Origin: an uncultured Alistipes sp.
GTDB taxonomy: Bacteria; Bacteroidota; Bacteroidia; Bacteroidales; Rikenellaceae
DNA: 32,239 nt
Assembly: GCA_905213895.1 (NCBI GenBank)
Contig: CAJMKE010000021.1
Coordinates: 1 to 32,239 of the forward strand
Reading direction: 5' to 3'
This document shows positions 23,636 to 32,186 of the stretch, in pieces (within the stretch, counting starts at the first letter, position 1; each line of letters opens with the position of its first letter). Position numbers and translations under genes: made by a program. Under the pieces are notes generated by a model. The model was not told the DNA's origin, did no database searches, and was given only the letters and a program-made list of their open reading frames with translations.

Positions 23636-25495
23636 ATGAAAACATTGTTGAAGATATTGATTGCCGTATGTGCGACGGCTTTGGGAATCGGCTCGGCACA
23701 CGCCGACGAGAAAGTTACCTTCGAGACCAACGCTCCGATGCTGGTCTCGGCGGGCGAAGCATTCCGCATCGAATTCGCACTCAACGCCAAACCCGATGAC
23801 AACTCGTTCGTTCCGCCGTCGTTCGACGGATTCGACGTGCTGGCGGGACCTGCCGTGTCGCAGGGTTCGTCGATACGCATCATCAACGGCGAGATGAGCA
23901 AGAGCATCAACTACACCATCACATACGTGCTGCTGCCGCAGAAGAGCGGCGATTTCCGCATCGGTGCAGCCGAAGCGAAAGTCAAGGACAAGGTCTACCG
24001 AACCCGCGAAACGATTGTGGAGGTGCGCGACAACTCGTCGGGCGACGCATCGGGTGCAGGGCAGTCGGCGAACCGTCAGCAGAACGACGACAACGCCTCG
24101 CTGGAAAGCAAGGCGGGCAATCAGATAGGCAAGGACGACCTGATGCTGCGTCTCACGCTCTCGCGGCGCAATGTCTACAAGGGCGAGCCGATACGCGCGA
24201 CGCTCAAACTGTACAGCCGCGTGAACGTAGTCGGCTCGGAGGGGGCGAAGATGCCGACATTCAACGGATTCTGGTCGCAGGAACTCGAAACAGAGCAGGG
24301 ACCGTTCCGCGAAACGGTCGGCGGCAAGGTCTACGAAGCCTACAACATCGCCGAGTATCTGCTCTATCCGCAGCAGAACGGCACGCTGCGCATCGAGCCG
24401 TCGGAACTGACGGTGGTTGTGCAGGTCGTATTGCAGAGCAACCGCGGGTTCGACCCGTTCTTCGGCGGAGGACACGAAATCTACAATCTGCGCCGCAAAC
24501 TCGTTACGCCGGAGGTAACCGTCGCCGTCAAGGATTTCCCTGCGGGCGCACCGGCATCGTTCACGGGCGCGGTGGGCAAATACACGATGGAGGCGAAACT
24601 CTCGACAGACCGTCTGGAAGCCAATTCGGCGGCGACGGCGACCGTGAAGATTTCGGGTACGGGCAATCTCAACTTCCTGCAAGCACCGAAACTCGAACTG
24701 CCGGCATCGTTCGAACTCTACGACGTCAAGAGCGACGAATCGCTGCGCACCAACGGTTCGGGCAACACGGGATACCGCCGCTTCGAGTATCCGTTCATCG
24801 CACGCGCCGAGGGCGACTACACGATTCCGCCGATAGAGTTCACCTATTTCAATCCCGAAACCGAAAAGTACGTTACCCTCTCGTCGCTGGCGTTCCCGAT
24901 AGCGATTACGCCCGACCGCAACGGCGGCGGAGCGTCGCAGGGCATTACGACAGTCGCGAAGAAAGAGGACGTAAGGCTTCTGGGCAACGACATACGGTTC
25001 ATCAAACTCGGCAATCCGGCTTTGCGGAGCCATGTTACGCCGCTGGTGCTGTCGCCGCTATACTTCATCGTCGCGGCGGCGATACTGATTCTCTTCGCCG
25101 CGGTTTACGCCGCCATGCGCAAGCACATCCGCGACAGCCGCAACACCGCGCTCGTCAAGGGGCGCAGGGCGAACAAAGTTGCCGTACAGCGATTCCGCAC
25201 GGCGGCGAAATACATGAAGGAGCAGAACCGCCACGCATTCTACGAGGAGATGCTTCGGGCGTTGTGGGGATATCTGAGCGACCGTTTCAACATTCCGGTA
25301 GCCGACCTCACCAAAGAGAGTGTCCGTGAGGAACTCGCGCGCAGGGGTGCGCACGACGAAGCACGGCTCATAACCGAGATTATCTCCGAATGCGAGGAGG
25401 CGCAATACTCGCCGTCGGCATCGGTGCGCATGGACGAGGTTTACGCCGAGGGAATCGACATAATTTCGAGAATCGAATCGGCAATCAAACGATAA
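23636..25495 (+). CDS. batD: BatD-like protein
   Basis: 619 aa. Membrane-anchored periplasmic protein of the Bat (Bacteroides aerotolerance) group; exact role unknown. Signal peptide at residues 1-23, several beta-rich repeats (about 25-450), one membrane helix around 465-490 (LSPLYFIVAAAILILFAAVYAAM), then a cytosolic helical tail of about 125 residues. The plan fits BatD. batE follows, but MoxR, the DUF58 protein, BatA, BatB and BatC are not in the window; the gene upstream is fumarase. An imperfect box TATATTCG (23600-23607) is the only promoter hint. Confidence 0.85.
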   Translation: MKTLLKILIAVCATALGIGSAHADEKVTFETNAPMLVSAGEAFRIEFALNAKPDDNSFVPPSFDGFDVLAGPAVSQGSSIRIINGEMSKSINYTITYVLLPQKSGDFRIGAAEAKVKDKVYRTRETIVEVRDNSSGDASGAGQSANRQQNDDNASLESKAGNQIGKDDLMLRLTLSRRNVYKGEPIRATLKLYSRVNVVGSEGAKMPTFNGFWSQELETEQGPFRETVGGKVYEAYNIAEYLLYPQQNGTLRIEPSELTVVVQVVLQSNRGFDPFFGGGHEIYNLRRKLVTPEVTVAVKDFPAGAPASFTGAVGKYTMEAKLSTDRLEANSAATATVKISGTGNLNFLQAPKLELPASFELYDVKSDESLRTNGSGNTGYRRFEYPFIARAEGDYTIPPIEFTYFNPETEKYVTLSSLAFPIAITPDRNGGGASQGITTVAKKEDVRLLGNDIRFIKLGNPALRSHVTPLVLSPLYFIVAAAILILFAAVYAAMRKHIRDSRNTALVKGRRANKVAVQRFRTAAKYMKEQNRHAFYEEMLRALWGYLSDRFNIPVADLTKESVREELARRGAHDEARLITEIISECEEAQYSPSASVRMDEVYAEGIDIISRIESAIKR

Positions 25496-25509
25496 GGAGG
25501 AGAAGCGCA

Positions 25510-26358
25510 ATGAAAAAGATATTCACATACATACTCTTCACGGCAACGGTCGCCGGAACGTCGTTCGCCCAAGAGAACTCAGCCGACACACCTGCAACAG
25601 AGGTTGAGACGACCGCAATCGAGACGACAGAGGTCGAACCTACGGCGGCTGACGACAAGGAGTTCTGCCGCACGGCATGGGACGAGGGCAACAAGGCATA
25701 CATCGACGGCGACTACAAGAAGGCGATAGAGCGTTACACAGCGATTCTCGACCGCGACCGCTACTCGGTGAAACTCTATTACAATCTGGCGAACGCCTAT
25801 TTCAAGACCGATGAAATCGGTCGCGCCATACTATATTATAATAAGGCGTTGAAACTCGCTCCGTCGAACGACGACGTGCGCTACAATCTCGCGATAGCCG
25901 AGGCGCAGACCAAGGACAAGATAGCGGTCGTACCCGAATTTTTCCTCAACCGCTGGATGCGCGGCATCCGCAACACGATGAGTTGCACGGCATGGAGCAT
26001 CGTTTCGCTCGCCGCATTCGCCGCAGTACTGGCATTCGCGCTGCTGTTCCTGCTGTCGGGTCGCATCGCCGTCCGCAAGACGGGATTCTACGGCGCACTC
26101 GCGGCACTAACGGTATTCGTCATAGCGACGTCGTTCGCCATAGCCGAACGGCGCGACATGCTGCGCCGCGAACAGGCGGTGGTGATGTCGTCGGCAATCT
26201 CGGTCAAGAGTTCGCCCGACCGCTCGGCGACCGACCTGTTCGTCCTGCACGAGGGGACGAAAGTGCGCATAGCCACCGAAATCGACGGCTGGTACGAAAT
26301 AGTAATCGCCGACGGCAAGAAGGGCTGGACCGAAAGCCGCAACATAGAACAGATTTAA
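25510..26358 (+). CDS. batE: BatE-like TPR and SH3 protein
   Basis: 282 aa. Inner-membrane protein of the Bat group. Signal peptide 1-20, Thr/Glu-rich linker, two to three TPR motifs (about 55-130, WDEGNKAYIDGDYKKAIERYTAIL and YYNLANAYFKTDEIGRAILYYNKAL), two membrane helices (about 160-185 and 195-215) and a C-terminal bacterial SH3 domain (VKSSPDRSATDLFVLHEGTKVRI...WTE). An unusual AGGAGG Shine-Dalgarno (25495-25500) lies 9 nt before ATG 25510; the open frame begins 40 codons earlier inside batD and is not used. It follows batD by 14 nt, and recR starts 4 nt after it. Confidence 0.85.
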   Translation: MKKIFTYILFTATVAGTSFAQENSADTPATEVETTAIETTEVEPTAADDKEFCRTAWDEGNKAYIDGDYKKAIERYTAILDRDRYSVKLYYNLANAYFKTDEIGRAILYYNKALKLAPSNDDVRYNLAIAEAQTKDKIAVVPEFFLNRWMRGIRNTMSCTAWSIVSLAAFAAVLAFALLFLLSGRIAVRKTGFYGALAALTVFVIATSFAIAERRDMLRREQAVVMSSAISVKSSPDRSATDLFVLHEGTKVRIATEIDGWYEIVIADGKKGWTESRNIEQI

Positions 26359-26362
26359 GCGT

Positions 26363-26965
26363 ATGTCGAAACTGCTCGAAAACGTCGTGGTCGAATTGTC
26401 GCGTCTGCCGGGGGTCGGCAGGCGGACGGCATTGCGGCTGGCGATGCACATACTGAAAATGGACAGCGAACAGGTAGGACAGATGACGGCGAGCATCGAC
26501 GATTTCCGCAACAAGGTGTGTCGCTGCGCGCAGTGCAACAACCTGTCGGACACCGAGGTATGCGAGATTTGCAGCGATGCGTCGCGCGACCGCACGACGG
26601 TATGCGTCGTAGAGCAGGTCGCCGATTTGCTCTCGATAGAGAAGACGCAGCAATACCGCGGCGTGTACAACGTGCTGGGCGGCGTGATTTCGCCGATGCA
26701 GGGCATAGCCCCGTCGGACCTGAAAATCGACATGCTGCTCGACAGATTCGCGCTGGGTGAAATCCGTGAAGTGATAATAGCGATTTCGGCATCGGTCGAG
26801 GGCGAAACGACTATGTTCTATCTGATGAACTGTCTACGCAAGTTCCCGCATCTGAAAATCACGACCATAGCCCGTGGAATCGGCTTCGGCGACGAACTCG
26901 AATACGTGGACGAACACACCATAACGCAGGCGTTGATGAACCGCCGCGAGATAGAGCGGATTTGA
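26363..26965 (+). CDS. recR: Recombination mediator RecR
   Basis: 200 aa. Works with RecF/RecO to load RecA on gapped DNA. Helix-hairpin-helix LPGVGRRTALRLA at about 15-27, zinc ligands Cys55, Cys58, Cys67 and Cys70 (CAQC...CEIC), then the Toprim domain (TTVCVVEQVADLLSIEKTQQYRGVYNVLGG) and the C-terminal Walker-B-like segment. Size is normal. It starts 4 nt after batE with no promoter, so it is cotranscribed with the bat genes. Confidence 0.96.
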   Translation: MSKLLENVVVELSRLPGVGRRTALRLAMHILKMDSEQVGQMTASIDDFRNKVCRCAQCNNLSDTEVCEICSDASRDRTTVCVVEQVADLLSIEKTQQYRGVYNVLGGVISPMQGIAPSDLKIDMLLDRFALGEIREVIIAISASVEGETTMFYLMNCLRKFPHLKITTIARGIGFGDELEYVDEHTITQALMNRREIERI

Positions 26966-26979
26966 CGGACAACGGAGAT

Positions 26980-27018
26980 AAGGTCTTTAAGGTCCTTAAA
27001 GACTTTAAGGACTTTAAG
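26980..27018. repeat. 9-bp TTAA-unit array 8 (palindromic)
   Basis: Four units between recR and the second sulfatase. It holds two overlapping palindromes: the 17-nt one of array 6 (26985-27001) and the 21-nt one of array 2 (26992-27012), so two alternative hairpins compete. Confidence 0.88.
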
Positions 27019-27054
27019 AGAAACTCTACCGGAATAACCTAAAACCCAACCATA

Positions 27055-28710
27055 ATGAATAACTCTACCAAAACTCTTGCCGGTCTTGCGCTCGCGCTGC
27101 CGCTGGTCGGCTGCAACAAGCAGGAGCAGAAGCCGAACATCGTCTTTTTCCTCGTGGACGACATGGGGTGGCTCGATTCGTCGGTTGCTTTCGGCGAGGA
27201 GGCGTATCCGCTCAACCTGCGTTACCACACGCCGAATATGGAGCGTCTTGCAGAGCGCAGCACGCTGCTGACGCACACATACGTAAGCCCCGTTTCGTCG
27301 CCGACACGGACGACGCTGATGACGGGCATGCACTCCGCACACTCGCGCATAACCGACTTCACGACGGCATTCCCGGGGATTCCGAGCGACGCCTCGCACA
27401 AGCCCGAGAAACTCGCAAACGACGTATTGATACATCCCGAGTGGAACTACAACGGCATCTCGCCGACGGCGGGAGTGCCTCACACGGTGCAGGCAACGCC
27501 GATGGTACAGTTGCTCAAAGACGACGGCTACTACACGATACATGTCGGAAAGGGACACTGGGCGGCAGCGGGAACACCGGCGGCAAGTCCGTATAACCTC
27601 GGTTTCTGCGTGAACGTCGCCGGTCAGGTCGCAGGCAAGCCGACGAGTTATTACGGCGAGGAGAACTACGGAAACACCAAGGATAAGTGGAGCGTGTTCT
27701 CGACAATGAATCTTACCGAGTATTACGGCACCGATACCCATCTGACGGAGGCTCTGACGCTCGAAGCACTCAAAACGCTCGACTATCCGATAAAGAACAA
27801 CTTGCCGTTCTACCTCTACATGGCGCATCACGCCGTCCACACGCCAATCACGCCCGACCCGCGTTTCGTGCAGCGTTATCTCGACGAGGGCTGCGACCAG
27901 GGGCAGGCGAACTTCGCATCGCTCGTCGAGGGCATGGACAAGAGTCTCGGCGATATAATGGATTATCTCGAAGCGAAGGGCATAGCCGACAACACGATAA
28001 TCATCTTCATGTCCGACAACGGCGGCAACTCGGAGAACACCTCCAAAGGCGGAGTGGTCCACACGCAGAACGCACCGTTGCGCGAGGGCAAGGCGTCGTG
28101 CTACGAAGGCGGAATACGCGTGCCGATGATGGTCTGCTGGCCGAACAGAATCGCTCCGAAAACGCGAATCAACACTCCCGTTACCGCCGAAGACATATTC
28201 CCGACCATACTCGAAATGGCGGGTGTGAAGAACTACAAGACGATTCAGGAGGTGGACGGAAAGAGCCTTGTGCGTCTGCTCACCGACGGTTCGCACGTCG
28301 TCGAGAAGGCGATGAAGGCGGGTGAAATCACCGACCAAAAATCGGCGAACGCATTCGTCATCGACGAGTCGGTTTCGGGCATCGACCCGCAGCGCGAAAT
28401 CGTCTCGCACTTCCCGCACCAATGGAAGCCGTATCCGCTCGAAGACATCGACTATCTCACGTCGATGCGCAAGGGCGACTGGAAAATCGTATACCGCCAC
28501 CGCACACAAGCACTCGAACTATACAATTTGGCAGAGGATTTGAGCGAGCGTAACGACCTGGCGGCTGCCGAGCCGGAGAAACTGCGCGAACTCGCCGCTT
28601 TGTTGAGCGACAAACTGCGCGACTGGAACGCCTCGATGCCGCGGTTCCGTTCGACGGGAGAGTACATCCCGTATCCGGACGAGTTGGCAGGAAAGCAGGA
28701 GAACGACTGA
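27055..28710 (+). CDS. Lipoprotein Ser-type sulfatase (S1 family)
   Basis: 551 aa. Sulfate-ester hydrolase, substrate unknown. A lipobox LVGC with Cys20 shows it is lipid-anchored, unlike the sulfatase at 791-2350. Metal Asp35-Asp36 in FFLVDDMGW; catalytic Ser81 in PVSSPTRTTLMTG, needing conversion to formylglycine; GYYTIHVGKGHW and FMSDNGGNSENT complete the active site. Sequence is clearly different from the first sulfatase in the middle and C-terminal parts, so they are not a recent duplication. No promoter is visible upstream; array 8 separates it from recR. The META lipoprotein gene starts 13 nt after it. Confidence 0.9.
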   Translation: MNNSTKTLAGLALALPLVGCNKQEQKPNIVFFLVDDMGWLDSSVAFGEEAYPLNLRYHTPNMERLAERSTLLTHTYVSPVSSPTRTTLMTGMHSAHSRITDFTTAFPGIPSDASHKPEKLANDVLIHPEWNYNGISPTAGVPHTVQATPMVQLLKDDGYYTIHVGKGHWAAAGTPAASPYNLGFCVNVAGQVAGKPTSYYGEENYGNTKDKWSVFSTMNLTEYYGTDTHLTEALTLEALKTLDYPIKNNLPFYLYMAHHAVHTPITPDPRFVQRYLDEGCDQGQANFASLVEGMDKSLGDIMDYLEAKGIADNTIIIFMSDNGGNSENTSKGGVVHTQNAPLREGKASCYEGGIRVPMMVCWPNRIAPKTRINTPVTAEDIFPTILEMAGVKNYKTIQEVDGKSLVRLLTDGSHVVEKAMKAGEITDQKSANAFVIDESVSGIDPQREIVSHFPHQWKPYPLEDIDYLTSMRKGDWKIVYRHRTQALELYNLAEDLSERNDLAAAEPEKLRELAALLSDKLRDWNASMPRFRSTGEYIPYPDELAGKQEND

Positions 28711-28723
28711 AAAACAATATTTT

Positions 28724-29143
28724 ATGAAACTGAAATCGTTGATTATGATTATGCTGGGTGCGGCGATGCTGGGCGGATGCTGTTCCGCCTGCAAGCAGCG
28801 CACCAAGAATGCCAAGCCGCTCGAAGGCACGGTATGGCATCTGATACAGATTGAGGGTCGCGACGTCGCGCCGGAAGCAGGAACGTTCGACATCACGCTC
28901 GACGGCGGCAGACTGTCGGGCATCGGAGCCTGCAACCGTCTGATGGGCAGTTACACAGTCGAGCCGAAACTCGGCATACGCTTCGGCGCGCTCGCATCTA
29001 CACGAATGATGTGTCCGAACGTGGACATGGAGTCGCAATTGGCTGCCGTACTCGAATCGGCGACGCACTACGACATCGACTACGACATCCTGATGATAAT
29101 GCAGGACGGTGCGATAAAGGCGATGTTCAGGGCGACGGAGTAG
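28724..29143 (+). CDS. META/HslJ-domain lipoprotein
   Basis: 139 aa. Small exported protein of unknown role; HslJ-type META domains are linked to heat and novobiocin tolerance in E. coli. Lipobox LGGC with Cys19, then the META domain (LEGTVWHLIQIEGRDV..., GIGACNRLMGSY, FGALASTRMMCP). It lies 13 nt after the sulfatase and is probably the last gene of that transcript, ended by the hairpin at 29172-29190. Confidence 0.85.
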   Translation: MKLKSLIMIMLGAAMLGGCCSACKQRTKNAKPLEGTVWHLIQIEGRDVAPEAGTFDITLDGGRLSGIGACNRLMGSYTVEPKLGIRFGALASTRMMCPNVDMESQLAAVLESATHYDIDYDILMIMQDGAIKAMFRATE

Positions 29144-29147
29144 ACTA

Positions 29148-29221
29148 TAAGGACATTAAGGTCGCGAAAAAGGGAGCGTCGGACGCTCCCTTTTTCTTTA
29201 AGGTCTTTAAGGACCTTAAAG
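29148..29221. repeat. 9-bp TTAA-unit array 9, split by a terminator
   Basis: A short arm GGACATTAAGGTC (29151-29163) lies left and CTTTAAGGTCTTTAAGGACC (from 29196) right of a GC hairpin. The right arm contains the palindrome CTTTAAGGACCTTAAAG (29205-29221). It lies between two converging genes. Confidence 0.82.
29172..29190 (+). terminator. Terminator of the sulfatase-META transcript
   Basis: GGGAGCGTC (29172-29180) and GACGCTCCC (29182-29190) around one base, with five A before and five T after (29191-29195). It works in both directions. Confidence 0.85.
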
Positions 29222-29258
29222 AAAGTTCGGCGGAGAGTTTTTCTCTCCGCCGAACTTT
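29222..29258 (-). terminator. Hairpin terminator of the MG2/plug gene
   Basis: A 16-bp perfect stem (29222-29237 with 29243-29258, arm AAAGTTCGGCGGAGAG) with a 5-nt loop, 26 nt past the stop of the minus-strand gene. Its left end touches the palindrome of array 9. Confidence 0.82.
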
Positions 29259-29284
29259 TGCGACACCGATTCTATAACCGGCGG

Positions 29285-32068
29285 TTACATCAACGCTTTC
29301 CGCTCGACGGCAAGCGTGCTGTGGCGGCGGCACAACTCGCCGTCGTCGGTAACGCCCTCCAACACGACGTCGTATGTTCCGCTGCGGTCTGCCGTGTAGA
29401 ACCACACCACCGCCTGTCCTGCGGCATCGGTGCGGATGAACGGTTCCCATGCGATGGTCGAGCGCATATCGGCGGCAGATGACATGCGGTCAGCCGGCGT
29501 AGGATATTTCTGCTTGTAGAATGCCTCCGGTCTCTGGCAGCCGCGCACGACGACACGCGCCATGGCGTCGCTCGACACGACAGGATTCAATCCCTCCTTG
29601 CTCACCTCCATCAGAATCGCACCCGACGGAGCGAAGATGCCGAGCATCGACGCCGCCCGTCCGTCTACGAAAGCCAGACGCTCGACGTATTTCATATCAT
29701 AGGAATCGGCGAACGATATGTCCGAGACATTGCCGTTCACGTAGAATTCAGGCGTATTCAGGTCGTCGTTCATGGACGGAGCGTCCATGGTGAACTGGAC
29801 ATCGCCGCCCTCGTCGCCGCCGAAGTGGGAATCGATTTGCGACTTGAACTCCTCGCTTATCGAAATCTCGTTCTCGATATACTTCTTGCGCGTGGTAACG
29901 GTATTGCCCACGACGTCGAGTTCCTTGAACGTCGCAAGTGCGTCGTAGACCGATGCGAAGCGCGACAGGTCGCCGTTGAGCATGCTTCCCGTATTGCCCG
30001 ACGTGAAGAACGGCGAATGGCGTTTGCGCGCGGTAACGACAATCTCGTCGATGTCTATCACGCGTTCGCCGCCGTCGTTGAAGTACTTCTCCTTAGCGCG
30101 CGAGAGGAACGATTGGGGAATCGTCTCCTTCATGTCCTTATAATATTCGCGGCAATAGTCGGTAACCGTAACCGGATAGTTCTCGCTCTCGATTTTGATG
30201 CGGACGGTCGTGTCCTTGCCCTTCTTATTGAGAGCCTGCACGATATAGGTCGTCGTCGAGAATGCGTCCAGACCGGAGATGATGAAGTTGTTGCACTCGT
30301 TGAGTTCGAACGACTCGACGTACTTGGTCTTCGGGTCCATCACGACGATGCTCGGTTTCTTGGCGCGTCCGAACAGACCGAACACCGAACCGCAGATACG
30401 CTGCGAATCCTCGACCGGATACATTATGCGCGGGAAGTCGTGTTTCAGCACCGATTCGAGCGAATAACGCCGCCAGCCGTTGGTGAGCATCACCAAATCG
30501 AGTTTTTCGAGCATCGCCCGTCCGTCCCCGTCGAAATAGGAGCCTGCGTCCTCGACATCGCCTTTGAGGTCGGATGAAAGGAGCATATAGGAGAAGATGT
30601 TCGGCGAAGCGGCATCGAGCGCGACATAGTTGGCGTCGGTAACCGACAGTGCGAAGTTGCCCTCCGCCGGCTTGCCCTCCGAATTGCGGACGCTGACGGT
30701 CATGACGACGCGTTCGCGCTGCTCGAACTTCGGCTTCTCGGTCGTCAGTTCGGCGGATGCGAAGCGACCGTCGCGGACATAAAACAGACGTTCGGCGACG
30801 ATACGGCGCGAAGCGCGGTTCACTATCGACACCTGCGCGATGCCGTCGAACATATCCTTGTTGAGCAGTCGCGACGGGTGCGACAAATCCTCGATAATCG
30901 TCATCACCGCTCCGCGCGAATGGACGACGGCGGCATAGTCGGCGAGGTTCAAATCGGCGGTAGCCTGCGCGAGCATCATGTATCCGTCCACCTGACGCAG
31001 AACCCTGACGGCGATGCCCGACGGCGCGACGTCCGGCAGGTCGAACCGCTTGGCAAGTCCCGCAGCGGAGGTACACTCGGCATAGTATTTACGGTCGGGC
31101 GAGGCGTTCATCACGAAGCGTCCCATGCCCTTGTGTTCGGTCGAGAGGTCGGTTACGAAGCGACCCGTGTCGTCGTAGACCTTGCCCGTAACGGCGACGG
31201 AGCGACCGTTCGATGCGACAGCCCTGAATGCGACTATTTGCATGATGCCGCCCACGAGATTGCCGCTCTCGGGGCAGAACGACACGTCGAAATCCTCGGA
31301 GAACGACGGCATCTGGATGAAGCGGCTTAGTTCGCGGCTGTTCGCCCGAAGATTGATTTCGAAGCAGTCGTTCGGATTCTCGGACGGCTTGAACTTTATC
31401 TCGAAAACGCCCTTGTCGTTCGTGCGAGCCGAGCCGTTGCGCGACTTGTTGTCCACGACGGTGCGGTAGCGCACCTGGGTCGATGCGAGCGGCAGCGAAT
31501 ACTGGTCGGCAAGGCGGACGAATGCCGAAACGGTGCCGTTGTCGTTCACCTTGTAACTAACCGACGTGAGGATGGCGTCGTCGATATGGTTGCCGATGTT
31601 TATCTCCTTGGTGAAGAAATAGCCCATGTCGAAGTTGGTCATCCACCGCGAATAGGCGCGCAGGGTATATCTGCCCGCAGTCAGTCGCGGCGACAGGGCG
31701 ATAGTGCCGATGAACTGGCGTTTGTCGGCGCATATCTTGACGCGCTCGACCAGACGACCTTCGGGACTGATGAGTTCGGCGTAGATGAACTCCGAATCGG
31801 AGAAACGGGTGAACAGCGTCGCATGTACCAGAAATCCGCTGAAATATATCGTCTCGCCCGCGCTGTAATAGGGCTTGTCGGTCATCAGATAGAGTTTCTC
31901 GAAGATGCCGCCGTTGCGGTAGAACTCCATATAGTCGTCGTAGACCCGCTGCTGGAAAGTCCGGGTGTCGGGTTCGGGCGCGATTTTGGCATTTTTGCCG
32001 CGCTGTCCGAACGCCGTCGCCGCGCAGAGAAGCAGCGACAGAAGCAGTAGCGATTCAAGTTTTTTCAT
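29285..32068 (-). CDS. Exported MG2-domain protein with TonB plug-like C-terminus
   Basis: 927 aa, function unknown. Signal peptide 1-21 (MKKLESLLLLSLLLCAATAFGQ). An alpha-2-macroglobulin MG2-like domain begins at about residue 58 (KLYLMTDKPYYSAGETIYFSGFLVHA). The middle holds further beta-sandwich repeats. Near 790-850 a plug-like stretch (PEFYVNGNVSDISFADSYDMKYVERLAFVDGRAAS...APSGAILMEV) resembles TonB receptor plugs, but no beta-barrel follows; the end is another beta-rich domain (AAGQAVVWFYTADRSGTYDVVLEGVTDDG). Such proteins are common in Bacteroidota envelopes. The frame is open 31 codons upstream, but the promoter lies there, so Met 32068 is the start. No partner gene is in view. Confidence 0.8.
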   Translation of the reverse strand: MKKLESLLLLSLLLCAATAFGQRGKNAKIAPEPDTRTFQQRVYDDYMEFYRNGGIFEKLYLMTDKPYYSAGETIYFSGFLVHATLFTRFSDSEFIYAELISPEGRLVERVKICADKRQFIGTIALSPRLTAGRYTLRAYSRWMTNFDMGYFFTKEINIGNHIDDAILTSVSYKVNDNGTVSAFVRLADQYSLPLASTQVRYRTVVDNKSRNGSARTNDKGVFEIKFKPSENPNDCFEINLRANSRELSRFIQMPSFSEDFDVSFCPESGNLVGGIMQIVAFRAVASNGRSVAVTGKVYDDTGRFVTDLSTEHKGMGRFVMNASPDRKYYAECTSAAGLAKRFDLPDVAPSGIAVRVLRQVDGYMMLAQATADLNLADYAAVVHSRGAVMTIIEDLSHPSRLLNKDMFDGIAQVSIVNRASRRIVAERLFYVRDGRFASAELTTEKPKFEQRERVVMTVSVRNSEGKPAEGNFALSVTDANYVALDAASPNIFSYMLLSSDLKGDVEDAGSYFDGDGRAMLEKLDLVMLTNGWRRYSLESVLKHDFPRIMYPVEDSQRICGSVFGLFGRAKKPSIVVMDPKTKYVESFELNECNNFIISGLDAFSTTTYIVQALNKKGKDTTVRIKIESENYPVTVTDYCREYYKDMKETIPQSFLSRAKEKYFNDGGERVIDIDEIVVTARKRHSPFFTSGNTGSMLNGDLSRFASVYDALATFKELDVVGNTVTTRKKYIENEISISEEFKSQIDSHFGGDEGGDVQFTMDAPSMNDDLNTPEFYVNGNVSDISFADSYDMKYVERLAFVDGRAASMLGIFAPSGAILMEVSKEGLNPVVSSDAMARVVVRGCQRPEAFYKQKYPTPADRMSSAADMRSTIAWEPFIRTDAAGQAVVWFYTADRSGTYDVVLEGVTDDGELCRRHSTLAVERKALM

Positions 32069-32092
32069 CCTGACAAGTAGTTTTAGGTTCTC

Positions 32093-32123
32093 CAAAGGTA
32101 ATCTTTTGAGCCGAAACGGCAAA
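32093..32123 (-). promoter_or_regulatory. Bacteroidota promoter of the MG2/plug gene
   Basis: On the minus strand TTTG (32120-32123), 19 bp, TACCTTTG (32093-32100). It is followed by a leader of about 20 nt to the start codon and fixes that start. Confidence 0.8.
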
Positions 32124-32174
32124 ACTTTTCGGCGAAATTCGGCGGGAAAGTGCAGAGGCAAACGATTTTTAGGC

Positions 32175-32182
32175 TATATTTG
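32175..32182 (+). promoter_or_regulatory. Possible -7 box for a gene beyond the window
   Basis: TATATTTG followed by CA on the plus strand, directly before array 10. The -33 region lacks a TTTG, so this is only suggestive. If real, the array would form the 5' end of that transcript. Confidence 0.35.
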
Positions 32183-32186
32183 CAAA

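Noticed and set aside
29285..32068. TonB-dependent receptor (SusC-like)
   Set aside because: The plug-like stretch is near the C-terminus and no beta-barrel or terminal aromatic signature follows.
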